Shown piece after piece: positions 6,642 through 15,413 of a stretch of DNA of 23,983 nucleotides; position 1 is the first letter of the stretch, and each line of letters begins with the position of its first letter. Below the pieces are notes generated by a model, which did not search any database, was not told the DNA's origin, and saw only the letters and a program-made list of their open reading frames with translations. This DNA comes from CAYRIF01 sp964424205 (lineage in GTDB: Bacteria; Bacteroidota; Bacteroidia; Cytophagales; Cyclobacteriaceae): contig CAYRIF010000012.1 of assembly GCA_964424205.1 (NCBI GenBank), positions 1 to 23,983 on the forward strand, read 5' to 3'. Position numbers and translations under genes: made by a program.

Positions 6642-9158
6642 ATGAAGAGAATCTATCCTGCCGCACTACTAATTTTCTTTTTCCTTTTTTCTTTTCATGC
6701 CAAATCACAAATGCCCAAGGTTCAGGATGCTGCGGATATAAAACTGGCATTGAACAAACTTAATGTCTTGGGCAATGTCATGTATTTGGCAGCGCATCCT
6801 GACGATGAAAACACGAGACTGATTGGCTACCTATCGAATGGGAGGCTGTTAAACACCTCTTATTTAGCAGTGACCAGGGGAGATGGTGGGCAAAACCTCA
6901 TCGGTGAAGAAATAAGAGAAGAGCTAGGCGTAATCAGAACACAGGAGTTATTGCAAGCAAGAAGGATTGACGGAAGTGAGCAATTTTTTACGAGAGGTAT
7001 TGACTTCGGCTATTCTAAATCTGCAGCGGAGACTTTAAAAATTTGGGGAGAAGACCAAGTGCTGTCAGATGTGGTCTGGGTAATTCGAAATTTCCGACCT
7101 GATGTAATCATTACTAGATTTCCACCCGATGAACGGGCAGGCCATGGTCATCATACTGCCTCCGCTATTTTAGCCGCCAAAGGATTTGATTTAGCCGCTG
7201 ACCCAAAAGCATTTCCAGAGCAACTCAAACTGACAAAAGTTTGGCAGCCAAAACGTTTGTTGATGAATACGGGTAGATGGTGGAACGAGGAGATTGATGA
7301 GAATTCTGATGGTGTGGTGACCGTGGATGTTGGCAAATACAACGCCTTATTGGGGCAGTCATATAATGAACTGTCAGCATTGAGTCGCAGCATGCACAAA
7401 ACCCAAGGATTCGGAAACACGGGTGTTAGAGGAACTCAGTTAGAATTTCTAGAATATGTAAAAGGAGACAAGGCACAAGATGATTTGCTAGATGGGATTG
7501 ATGTTTCATGGAAAAGGGTAAAAGGAGGGGAACCTATCCAGAAAATCATCAATAGAATCAATGAAAGTTTTAATATTTCAAATCCTTCTGCGTCTGTCCC
7601 TCAACTTCTTGATTTATATACCTTGATTGGTACATTAGATGATAAATTTTGGAGAGAGAAGAAGCAAAAAGAAGTAAAAAATATCATAAAATCATGCTTA
7701 GGGCTGTATTTGGAGGTAAAAGCGGATGATTTTTATGCGGTAGCTGGCAGTTCTGTGGCACTTGATTTCGAAATGATTAATAGGTCTGATATACCAGTGA
7801 AAGTAAAAAATATTCATGTATTGGGTGTAGAAAATAAACTGTCATTTAGTGATGCGGTGCTAGCAAGTAATGAAAAAATAACACATAAGGATACGATACT
7901 TTTGTCTACTAAAATGCCTGTGTCACAACCTTATTGGTTGACTGAAAGTGGAAGCTTAGGGATGTTTAAAGTTGATAATCAAGCGTTAATTGGAATGCCC
8001 GAAAATACGCCGGTTTTAGAAGCGTCTTTCTCTTTAGATATTGGAGGTGAATTGTTTAATTATAGCGTACCTATAATTTACAAGTGGAATGACCCTGTTA
8101 AAGGAGAACTGTACAGACCATTTGCAATTATTCCTGAAGTGGCAGTCAACATAGAACAGGGCATCGTTATTTTTCCGAATACAGATTCAAAGGAAATTAC
8201 TATAATGGTCAAGGCGGGAAAAGATAATGTCAAAGGTCTCTTAAAAGTAGATTTGCCAGCGGAATGGAAGTCCGTACCAGAAAATGCGGCTATAAATCTT
8301 GATAAAAAGTATGCAGAGCAAAAAGTGACTTTTAAAATATTTCCTCCTGAGGATCAGCGGACGGCAAGTATAAAAGCATACGTGGATATAGATGGAAAGC
8401 GATTCTCTAAAGGCATCAAAACCATTCAATATGATCACATTCCTACGCAAACTATTTTTAGGGAGGCAACATCTAAATTAGTGAAGCTTGATATCCAAAA
8501 AAGAGGAAAACTGATTGGTTATATAAAGGGTGCAGGAGATGCTGTTCCGGAAAATTTGAAATTGATTGGCTATGAAGTGAAAATGCTAGCCGATGATGAA
8601 ATCACTTTAGAGAATCTGAAAAAATTTGATGCCGTTATGATGGGAATTCGAGCATACAATACCAATGAAAGGATTGGATTTTATCAAAAAGAGTTGTTGG
8701 CATATGTGCATCAAGGAGGAAATCTCATTGTGCAGTACAATACGAGCCATAGATTAAAAATAGAAAACCTAGCACCCTATCCACTGAAATTATCACGAGA
8801 TAGGGTAACGCAAGAAGATGCAGCGGTTACTTTTCTAGCACCAAACCATCCCGTTTTGAATGCGCCAAACAAAATTACCAAAACGGACTTTGATGGATGG
8901 GTGCAGGAGCGAGGTTTGTATTTCCCAGGAGAATGGAGTTCAGAATTTACGCCCATTTTATCATGGTATGATGAAGGAGAGGAAAAGAATCCAAAGAAGG
9001 GGAGTCTGTTAATGGCAAAATATGGTCGGGGAAATTATGTATATACAGGAATTTCTTTTTTCAGAGAGTTACCAGCCGGAGTGCCAGGGGCGTTTAGGTT
9101 ATTTGCCAATATTATATCTTTAGAAAAGAACCATACTTCTGCTAACCCAACAAACTAA
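6642..9158 (+). CDS. Exported PIG-L/LmbE family deacetylase
   Basis: The 838-residue protein has a signal peptide (residues 1-22, ending FHAKS). A PIG-L/LmbE N-acetylglucosaminyl deacetylase domain follows, with AHPDD at 51-55 and the metal-binding H168-x-x-H171 in AGHGHHT, so all zinc ligands are visible. The central part (about 350-600) is beta-rich and probably Ig-like. The last 230 residues resemble a class I glutamine-amidotransferase-like fold (AVMMGIRAYNTNERI...GGNLIVQYN), which may be noncatalytic. It most likely removes acetyl groups from an amino-sugar conjugate outside the cytoplasm. It is followed within 11 bases by a small membrane peptide and then a symporter, suggesting uptake of the product. 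The substrate is unknown; cytoplasmic BshB-type roles are unlikely given the signal peptide. Confidence 0.9.
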   Translation: MKRIYPAALLIFFFLFSFHAKSQMPKVQDAADIKLALNKLNVLGNVMYLAAHPDDENTRLIGYLSNGRLLNTSYLAVTRGDGGQNLIGEEIREELGVIRTQELLQARRIDGSEQFFTRGIDFGYSKSAAETLKIWGEDQVLSDVVWVIRNFRPDVIITRFPPDERAGHGHHTASAILAAKGFDLAADPKAFPEQLKLTKVWQPKRLLMNTGRWWNEEIDENSDGVVTVDVGKYNALLGQSYNELSALSRSMHKTQGFGNTGVRGTQLEFLEYVKGDKAQDDLLDGIDVSWKRVKGGEPIQKIINRINESFNISNPSASVPQLLDLYTLIGTLDDKFWREKKQKEVKNIIKSCLGLYLEVKADDFYAVAGSSVALDFEMINRSDIPVKVKNIHVLGVENKLSFSDAVLASNEKITHKDTILLSTKMPVSQPYWLTESGSLGMFKVDNQALIGMPENTPVLEASFSLDIGGELFNYSVPIIYKWNDPVKGELYRPFAIIPEVAVNIEQGIVIFPNTDSKEITIMVKAGKDNVKGLLKVDLPAEWKSVPENAAINLDKKYAEQKVTFKIFPPEDQRTASIKAYVDIDGKRFSKGIKTIQYDHIPTQTIFREATSKLVKLDIQKRGKLIGYIKGAGDAVPENLKLIGYEVKMLADDEITLENLKKFDAVMMGIRAYNTNERIGFYQKELLAYVHQGGNLIVQYNTSHRLKIENLAPYPLKLSRDRVTQEDAAVTFLAPNHPVLNAPNKITKTDFDGWVQERGLYFPGEWSSEFTPILSWYDEGEEKNPKKGSLLMAKYGRGNYVYTGISFFRELPAGVPGAFRLFANIISLEKNHTSANPTN

Positions 9159-9169
9159 TAACTAATAGG

Positions 9170-9286
9170 ATGACAGAACAAGACGAATCAGTCTCTCCCA
9201 AGTGGAAAAAAGAATACACTTTGGTGCTTATTGCAGGGGTGATTTATACCATCTGTTTTTATATTTTAATGTCCATTTATTCCTAA
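9170..9286 (+). CDS. 38-residue single-span membrane protein next to symporter
   Basis: A short frame begins ATGACAGAACAAGAC at 9170 and ends TAA at 9284-9286. It encodes an acidic N-terminus (MTEQDES), a WKKEY membrane-interface segment, and one hydrophobic helix (about residues 18-37, LVLIAGVIYTICFYILMSIY). It fits between the PIG-L stop (11 bases before) and the symporter start (3 bases after), which argues for a real coupled gene. The WKK-plus-helix layout recalls small accessory subunits of some sodium:solute symporters (DUF4212-like), though it is much shorter. The function is inferred from position only. Confidence 0.65.
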   Translation: MTEQDESVSPKWKKEYTLVLIAGVIYTICFYILMSIYS

Positions 9287-9289
9287 AAT

Positions 9290-10969
9290 ATGGCATCAAT
9301 AGATTGGTTCATTCTGATTGGCACACTGCTGTTTATTGTGATTTATGGTTCATGGAAAACCCGTGGTAGCAAAAATGTAGCTGACTTTATAAAAGGAGGA
9401 AATGAAGCAAAGTGGTGGACGATTGGACTGTCTGTGATGGCAACGCAAGCAAGTGCGATTACATTTCTTTCCACACCAGGACAAGCATTCCACAGCGGAA
9501 TGGGTTTTGTGCAATTCTACTTTGGATTGCCCATTGCCATGGTGATTATATGTATTGTGTTTATACCCATCTACCATAAACTAAAAGTATATACAGCATA
9601 TGAATACCTGGAAACGAGGTTTGATTTAAAAACGAGGACGTTAGCGGCGATTTTGTTTTTAGTGCAACGAGGATTGGCAGCTGGCATCACCATCTTTGCT
9701 CCTGCCATTATACTTTCGGCAGTGTTGGGTTGGGATTTGGTAACATTGAATATAATCATTGGTGTATTAGTCACTATCTATACGGTGGCAGGAGGTACCA
9801 AGGCAGTAAGTGTTACCCAAAAACAACAAATGGCAATCATATTTGCAGGTATGTTTGCAGCTTTTTTTATTATTTTGAATTACCTACCAGAGGGCATTAC
9901 CTTTCACAAGGCACTTAAAATTGCAGGAGCAAGTGGTAAAATGGAGATTCTGGATTTCTCTTTTGACCTGAATAATAGATACACGTTTTGGACAGGTATA
10001 TTAGGAGGTACATTTTTGATGCTCTCCTATTTTGGAACGGATCAATCGCAGGTACAGCGCTATTTGTCTGGCAAATCCATTCGTGAAAGTCAGATGGGAC
10101 TCATTTTTAACGGGTTGCTTAAAGTGCCCATGCAGTTTTTCATCCTGTTGGTAGGTGTGATGGTCTTTGTTTTTTATCAGTTTAATGCTTCCCCACTTAA
10201 CTTTAATCCAGCGGCAACGGAGGCGGTACATCATTCGAAGTATGCAAAAGAATATGCCATATTGGAAGGGACACACGTTGCGCTAGAAAAAGAAAAAAGG
10301 GCAACGCAATTTTCTTATGCTGCGCATCCTGATGATGTTGATTTGAGAGAGAAAATTGTTGTATTGAATGCCAGGGACGTTGAGAATAGGGCTGCTGCCA
10401 AAGAAATTATAGAAAAGGCAAATGATCAGGTAACAACTAATGATAAGGACTATGTTTTTATCCATTTTATATTGAATAATATGCCACGCGGATTAATTGG
10501 CTTGTTGTTGGCGGTGATATTATCTGCAGCAATGTCCTCTACCGCTTCAGAATTAAACGCACTGGCATCCACAACTGCTATTGATTTATACAAGCGAAAT
10601 GTGAAAGAGGAAAAATCAAGTCAGCATTATTTACGCGTCACAAAGTGGTTTACATTCGCTTGGGGAATGTTGGCGATTGGTATTGCAAGTGTAGCAAATT
10701 TGTTTGATAATCTTATCCAACTCATAAACATTATTGGATCCATTTTTTACGGCAATATTTTAGGTATATTTTTATTGGCATTTTTTATAAAATTTGTGAA
10801 AAGTAATGCTGTTTTTTGGGCTGCGATTATCACACAGGTTATTATTGTGTATGTTTGGTCCATTGATTTATTGCCTTATTTGTGGCTGAATTTGCTAGGT
10901 TGTGTTCTGGTGATGGCGTTGGCTTGTATTCTGCAGCTGACATGGCCTGGTAAGGATGTTCTGAAATAG
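9290..10969 (+). CDS. Sodium:solute symporter (SSS family)
   Basis: The 559-residue integral membrane protein has about 13 hydrophobic segments. SSS family marks include GGNEAKWWTIGLSVMATQ near 37-53, TDQSQVQRYLSGKS at 250-263 and AMSSTASELNALASTTAIDLYKR at 414-436, the last in the region of the Na2 site and the following helix. A roughly 90-residue hydrophilic insertion (about 298-388) sits between two membrane helices. The substrate cannot be predicted. The tight link to an exported PIG-L deacetylase suggests a sugar or amino-sugar product. The start at 9290 lies just after the small peptide stop, consistent with translational coupling. Confidence 0.92.
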   Translation: MASIDWFILIGTLLFIVIYGSWKTRGSKNVADFIKGGNEAKWWTIGLSVMATQASAITFLSTPGQAFHSGMGFVQFYFGLPIAMVIICIVFIPIYHKLKVYTAYEYLETRFDLKTRTLAAILFLVQRGLAAGITIFAPAIILSAVLGWDLVTLNIIIGVLVTIYTVAGGTKAVSVTQKQQMAIIFAGMFAAFFIILNYLPEGITFHKALKIAGASGKMEILDFSFDLNNRYTFWTGILGGTFLMLSYFGTDQSQVQRYLSGKSIRESQMGLIFNGLLKVPMQFFILLVGVMVFVFYQFNASPLNFNPAATEAVHHSKYAKEYAILEGTHVALEKEKRATQFSYAAHPDDVDLREKIVVLNARDVENRAAAKEIIEKANDQVTTNDKDYVFIHFILNNMPRGLIGLLLAVILSAAMSSTASELNALASTTAIDLYKRNVKEEKSSQHYLRVTKWFTFAWGMLAIGIASVANLFDNLIQLINIIGSIFYGNILGIFLLAFFIKFVKSNAVFWAAIITQVIIVYVWSIDLLPYLWLNLLGCVLVMALACILQLTWPGKDVLK

Positions 10970-11053
10970 CACTCGGCAACCAATTCTCCTTCTAAGTGCC
11001 TGTATTATTTGATGATTTTAAGGATTAAATACCTTAGAAATAATATTTTTATA

Positions 11054-11061
11054 TAACTTTG
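11054..11061 (+). promoter_or_regulatory. Likely -7 element (TAACTTTG) for NHL lipoprotein gene
   Basis: TAACTTTG matches the Bacteroidota -7 consensus TAnnTTTG exactly. It lies in the 136-base region between the symporter and the NHL gene. A weak -33-like TTAG is at 11034-11037. An AAGGAG site at 11092-11097 then sits 8 bases before the ATG, unusually good for this phylum. Confidence 0.45.
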
Positions 11062-11105
11062 TTTATATTTTTTAATTAAAGTCAATTTTTTAAGGAGCAG
11101 CCAAA

Positions 11106-12418
11106 ATGAAAATTACAGCAAATAGTGTTTTACCGATTCAAAGAGTAAGTATAGTATTAATTATAATGCTGTTAGCCACATTTATTAGTTGTGGTACTGG
11201 CGAAGACTTGCCAACAGCTATTCCAACGCTACGTGGTATTAGTCCAACGTCTGGACCAATGGACACTGATGTGACTATCTCCGGACTGGATTTTGGAACT
11301 GAAAAAGGAAAAATAAAAGTATTCTTTAATGAAAATGAAGCGACCATAAAGTCGGTAAGTGATACAAAAATAATAGCTGTTGTGCCAAAAGGTGCTGGAA
11401 CAGGAGATGTTAAGGTAGTTATGAATGGAAAAGAAATTATTGGTGCTGAATTTACATATGTGTTAACGGTAGCGGTTACTACTTTTGCGGGAGGTACTAG
11501 AGGAATTCAAGATGGTATGAGAACTGCAGCAGAATTTTTGATTCCACAAGGGATTGCTGTGGATGCTTCTGGAAATGTTTATGTTGCTGATGGATGGGGT
11601 AATGATGTTAGAAAAATTTCACCCAATGGAATGGTAAGTACTTGGGTGACCTATTTTGAAGCCACTGCAGTTTCTTATTCGACCAGACATGACGTAGCTG
11701 TGGATGCCGATGGTAATGTTTATGTTGGAGATGCGGTTAATCATTTACTGCGAAAAATAACGCCTGCAGGAGTAGTTAGCACTTTGGCAGGTAGCACTGC
11801 TGGTTTTGTAGATGGAATGGGTATGGATGCCAAGTTCAACAAAATAAATGGACTGACCGTGGATGATGATGGTAATGTATATGTGATTGATGTAGATTTA
11901 ATGAATAGATATATCCGAAAAGTAACACCCGATGGAACAGTAACCACAATTGCGGGCGGCTTCATTGGCTATGTTGATGGCATGGGAAGTAGTGCAAGGT
12001 TTCGTTGGCCTACTTCCATAGCAGTTGATGCTGCTGGCATTTTATATATAACTGACAGCTCTATTGATAAAATTAGAAAAATATCTACTGATGGAAAGGT
12101 CAGCACATTTGCAGGTGGGGATTCAGGCTATGCAGATGGAACAGGTACTGACGCAAAATTTGATTCCCCTGAGGGAATAGCAATAGATGCAACAGGGAAT
12201 ATATATGTATCAGATACAAAAAATAATCGGATACGAAAAATTACGCCTGATGCCATCGTTACTACGCTAGCTGGTAGTAGTGAAGGGTTTTTAGACNNNN
12301 NNNNNNGCCTAATGAAGCTCAATTTTATAAGCCAACCGCATTGACGATAGATGCTGATGGGAGTGTTTATGTAATCGATGCGTTTAATTATGGGATACGA
12401 AAAATAACACAAGAATAG
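11106..12418 (+). CDS. IPT/TIG and NHL-repeat lipoprotein, interrupted by a short gap
   Basis: The product has a lipoprotein signal (ATFISC, lipidated C29). An IPT/TIG Ig-like domain covers about 39-119 (LRGISPTSGPMDTDVTISG). NHL repeats follow from about 123 with recurring GLAVDxxGNVYVxD...RKITP units and linkers such as AGG-x-x-GYVDGMG. Five NHL units precede the N run and a sixth follows it, which would make a six-bladed propeller. After the gap the true frame reads NEAQFYKPTALTIDADG...IRKITQE and stops at 12416-12418. That frame is offset relative to the 10 N placeholder, so the gene is probably intact and the gap length wrong. Such proteins are surface or periplasmic binding scaffolds; the ligand is unknown. 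Confidence 0.88.
12297..12306. other. Assembly gap of 10 N inside the NHL gene
   Basis: The flanking coding frames only join if the real gap is 2 modulo 3. Aligning to the other NHL linkers (DGMGMDAKF, DGTGTDAKF) suggests 5 missing bases (D-G-x-P-N-E-A-Q-F), or possibly 8. Confidence 0.9.
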
Positions 12419-12422
12419 ATGG

Positions 12423-12468
12423 ATAAAGTAGAAGTGCTAGTCGTATTGGATATAGCTTTCTACTTTAT
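12423..12468. terminator. Hairpin between convergent genes
   Basis: ATAAAGTAGAA (12423-12433) pairs perfectly with TTCTACTTTAT (12458-12468). The stem can extend by GCTA/TAGC (12436-12439 with 12453-12456) across a small bulge. It sits right after the NHL stop and covers the last codons of the minus-strand gene. There is no clean T run on either side, so termination is uncertain. Confidence 0.35.
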
Positions 12469-13405
12469 TGTTAATTGTCTTTAAGGTCGCTTTATATTTT
12501 AGCCAATTTTGAGTAAACCTATTTAGTTCTTTTTCAAGCACTTTAAATTTTAAAATGGCTGACTGGTCAAATCCAATTAGGTATTGATTATCCTTCAATA
12601 GTGCATTTAATTTTTCAATTTGAAAGTTTGCAAAGGCTAACCTGTCAATAATTTCTAAAGAAGATATGGCACATTGTCTGACTTCTTTCGGTATTGTGGC
12701 ATTTTTGAGTTTTAGTAGATTTGCTGCATGGTTATTGTCAATATCTCCAATCATTTTTTTGAGTAAATTGAGCGTCATTTTAATATAATTTTTGTTGAAA
12801 TTAATGGAGTGAATATCAACTAGTATTCCCTGGTTTTTGAAAATCTCTTTATCGTACGTAGGAGGCACTTTGATTGACTTTAGTTGTTTGTTCATGGTTA
12901 ACAAAGAGATGATGGGAATGCTCAATGAGACCACTCCTGCTATATTTTTTGTGGATTTCCCCCCACTACCATTATTGCCTATAAAAAACAGAGCGGAGGA
13001 AGCTAATCCAATACCCATGGAGATGTACGCTCGTTTTCTTATAGATTTTTTTAAATCAAGAATACTTTTAGTGGTCATTTCGTCTGCCTGAATGGCTAGA
13101 TACAATTCTGAGGCTTTGATAATGGATTCAGTTTGCCCTAATTCATTTCTAATAGAGAGTAAATCTGTATAAATTGCACCACTTTGAAATAATAATGAAT
13201 GGATAACTTGTGATCGCTTTAGCAGGAGGGTGCTATCCGTATTTACAGCTATTAAATTTTGTGTTTTATCAAATAATTGTAGGAGGGAATCCGTTTTTGC
13301 TAAAGAATTGTCCGTATTTTGGCTTGATATTTGACTTACACCGTGAAAGGCATTTAGCAACGTTGCTGAGATAATGAGTATTGACAGCTTCTGAATTGAA
13401 TTCAT
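12437..13405 (-). CDS. Exported helical protein of unknown function
   Basis: I do not recognise this 322-residue protein. It starts with a probable signal peptide (residues 1-25). It then has a mostly helical region (about 35-125) and two hydrophobic stretches at about 127-142 (SMGIGLASSALFFIG) and 156-170 (GVVSLSIPIISLL), separated by a Gly/Ser/Lys-rich turn, so it may insert a hairpin into a membrane. The C-terminal half is again helical and lysine-rich with possible coiled-coil character. It converges with the NHL gene and diverges from the PD40-OmpA gene 135 bases away. The function is unknown. Confidence 0.75.
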   Translation of the reverse strand: MNSIQKLSILIISATLLNAFHGVSQISSQNTDNSLAKTDSLLQLFDKTQNLIAVNTDSTLLLKRSQVIHSLLFQSGAIYTDLLSIRNELGQTESIIKASELYLAIQADEMTTKSILDLKKSIRKRAYISMGIGLASSALFFIGNNGSGGKSTKNIAGVVSLSIPIISLLTMNKQLKSIKVPPTYDKEIFKNQGILVDIHSINFNKNYIKMTLNLLKKMIGDIDNNHAANLLKLKNATIPKEVRQCAISSLEIIDRLAFANFQIEKLNALLKDNQYLIGFDQSAILKFKVLEKELNRFTQNWLKYKATLKTINNKVESYIQYD

Positions 13406-13540
13406 ATTTATTGATAATGACCTTGGTTAAAAACATCGGTAATATAAAAAATGATTTACTATTTGTGACCGGAAAATGAAAATAGTGAAATTTATCCTTA
13501 ATTTAGTGCACGTTTTTAAGGAGCATAAAATTTAAAAACA

Positions 13541-15157
13541 ATGATAATAAAATACAGTACACAATATATACTATTTGCTTTTATATTTATTTCATTAAAT
13601 ATAGTGGCACAAAATAAACACGAATCATTGGGTTTAGGAGTCAACTCATTATATGATGAAGAAAATCCTGTGTTAAGTCCTGATGGTCAGAAGCTATACT
13701 TTGTGAGAAAAAATCATATCGAGAATGTAGGAGGCAAAAAGGATTTGGGTGATATTTGGGTAGCAGAATTAAATGAAAACGGTCAATGGGGAGTAGCTAA
13801 AAACCTAGGAAAACCGATTAATAATAAATTTGAGAATAGAATTATTGGGTTCTCAAACAATGGCAATACCATGATTCTGAAAAACCACTATGCTAGTGAT
13901 GGTAGTGCAGCTAAGACACAAGGCGTCTCCTATTCTGAACTTAGAAATGGCAAATGGTCTTTTCCTTTGAAAATGGATATCTCCTATTTTTATAATAAGT
14001 CGGATGATGCGACAATGTCGGTTTCGGCAGATGGGAAAGTGATGCTGCTTTCTATTCAATCTTATGATACGAAGGGAGCAGAAGATATATATGTGAGTTT
14101 TTCGACAGGCTTTAAAAAATGGTCTCAACCAGTGAATTTAGGAAGTACTATCAATACAAAATTTCAAGAAATGACACCTTACTTGGCAAGCGATAATATG
14201 ACTATTTTTTTTGCTAGTAACGGGCATGGTGGATTTGGAAGTCGGGACATATTTATTAGCAGGCGATTGGATGATACATGGAAGAAATGGACCAAGCCGA
14301 CAAACCTTGGGGCAAGTATAAATACCGAGGGTGTGGAACTTTCTTATATTTTACCTGGCGGCGATTATGCATACTTGGTTTCTACGCAGAATAGTGAAGG
14401 CTATGGCGATATTCAACGGGTGCGAATTTCTCCAGAAGAGAAACCAAAAAACTTGGTGAGTTTAGAGTTGGTGGACAGGAAAGATTCAATTATTGCCCCT
14501 ATCATTACTGAAATTAAAGTTGATAAAATTGACGTTTCGGTAACTTTGAAGGGTAAAGTAGTAGATGCGAATGAGGTGGAAAAACCAATTGCAGCAAGGT
14601 TAGAATACACGCTTATAGATGATTTAACGGACAAGGTAGCCGTGATTTCTGATGCTGCCACTGGTGCATATAATGTGCAGTTGGTACCCGGAAAAACGTA
14701 TTTGTTAAAGGTTTCTGCGGAGGGCTATATGACCATTGAAGAAAATTTAGTGATTGCAAAGAACTCTTTGCCAGCGCTTCAAAAACATTACCTGCTAACC
14801 CCTTTGAAAGTGGGAACAACGGTGAATCTTAAGAGTGTATTGTTTGAACAAAGTACAGCCAATCTATTAGAAGATTCATACATTGAATTGGATCAGGTTT
14901 CTAATATGCTTACCGAAAATCCGAATATTGAAATTGAACTAAGTGGACATACTGATAACAGAGGAAGTGCCAAATTGAATTTGGAATTGTCTAAAAAGCG
15001 GGTAGATGCGGTCATGTATTATTTGATTTCAAAAGGAACAGACCCTACACGAATCAAGGGAAAAGGATTTGGAGGTACAAAACCCATTGCTAGTAATAGA
15101 GGAGAGAATACTAGGAAGCTGAATAGAAGAGTAGAATTTACCATTATTAAAAATTAA
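13541..15157 (+). CDS. PD40-OmpA family envelope protein
   Basis: The 538-residue protein has a signal peptide (1-23). TolB-like PD40 beta-propeller repeats follow (NPVLSPDGQKLYFV at 42-55, SVSADGKVMLL at 160-170, TPYLASDNMTIFFASNGHGGFGSRDIFIS at about 212-240). A carboxypeptidase-regulatory-like Ig domain covers about 335-405, and a C-terminal OmpA domain about 428-538. The OmpA domain has GHTDNRG with D472 and the SKKRV segment with R487, the residues that bind diaminopimelate in peptidoglycan. It is expected in the periplasm or outer membrane, anchored to the cell wall. This architecture is common in Bacteroidota and often linked with type IX secretion-related or surface-structure genes, but no such partner is visible here. 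An AAGGAG site lies 17 bases upstream of ATG. Confidence 0.92.
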   Translation: MIIKYSTQYILFAFIFISLNIVAQNKHESLGLGVNSLYDEENPVLSPDGQKLYFVRKNHIENVGGKKDLGDIWVAELNENGQWGVAKNLGKPINNKFENRIIGFSNNGNTMILKNHYASDGSAAKTQGVSYSELRNGKWSFPLKMDISYFYNKSDDATMSVSADGKVMLLSIQSYDTKGAEDIYVSFSTGFKKWSQPVNLGSTINTKFQEMTPYLASDNMTIFFASNGHGGFGSRDIFISRRLDDTWKKWTKPTNLGASINTEGVELSYILPGGDYAYLVSTQNSEGYGDIQRVRISPEEKPKNLVSLELVDRKDSIIAPIITEIKVDKIDVSVTLKGKVVDANEVEKPIAARLEYTLIDDLTDKVAVISDAATGAYNVQLVPGKTYLLKVSAEGYMTIEENLVIAKNSLPALQKHYLLTPLKVGTTVNLKSVLFEQSTANLLEDSYIELDQVSNMLTENPNIEIELSGHTDNRGSAKLNLELSKKRVDAVMYYLISKGTDPTRIKGKGFGGTKPIASNRGENTRKLNRRVEFTIIKN

Positions 15158-15170
15158 TCTACTACATGCA

Positions 15171-15413
15171 ATGACAATCAACTTGGTTTTATTTGGAATA
15201 GCAAAGGATATTGTGGGCAGTTCGAGGAGTCAACTCGAAGTAGCAGAAGGGATGCTTATCAGTGAATTTAAGCAAAGGCTTGTAAATGAATATCCTAGAA
15301 TGAAGGATTTAACTTCTATTTCCTTTGCTGTTGGGACAGCATATGTGGCAGACGATTATCAATTAGAAAATAACGAAGAGGTGGTGATTATCCCACCGGT
15401 AAGCGGAGGGTGA
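15171..15413 (+). CDS. moaD: Molybdopterin synthase sulfur carrier subunit MoaD
   Basis: The 80-residue ThiS/MoaD ubiquitin-like protein ends in the diagnostic Gly-Gly (PPVSGG). Its C-terminus is thiocarboxylated and donates sulfur to precursor Z in molybdopterin synthesis. The length is normal. It starts 13 bases after the OmpA gene stop, and its stop overlaps the moaE start. The codons for the final GG also form a GGAGG sequence just before moaE. It gives the locus a molybdenum-cofactor link to the cox-type operon. Confidence 0.93.
   Translation: MTINLVLFGIAKDIVGSSRSQLEVAEGMLISEFKQRLVNEYPRMKDLTSISFAVGTAYVADDYQLENNEEVVIIPPVSGG

Noticed and set aside
10321..10341. AHPDD motif in the symporter, identical to the PIG-L zinc motif of the neighbouring gene
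   Set aside because: It lies in the hydrophilic insertion with no other PIG-L features and no HxxH partner, so it is most likely coincidence.
13435..13442. ATCGGTAA, the reverse complement of the TTACCGAT repeat, upstream of the PD40-OmpA gene
   Set aside because: There is no second copy at two-turn spacing, and one octamer hit is expected by chance in a window this size.
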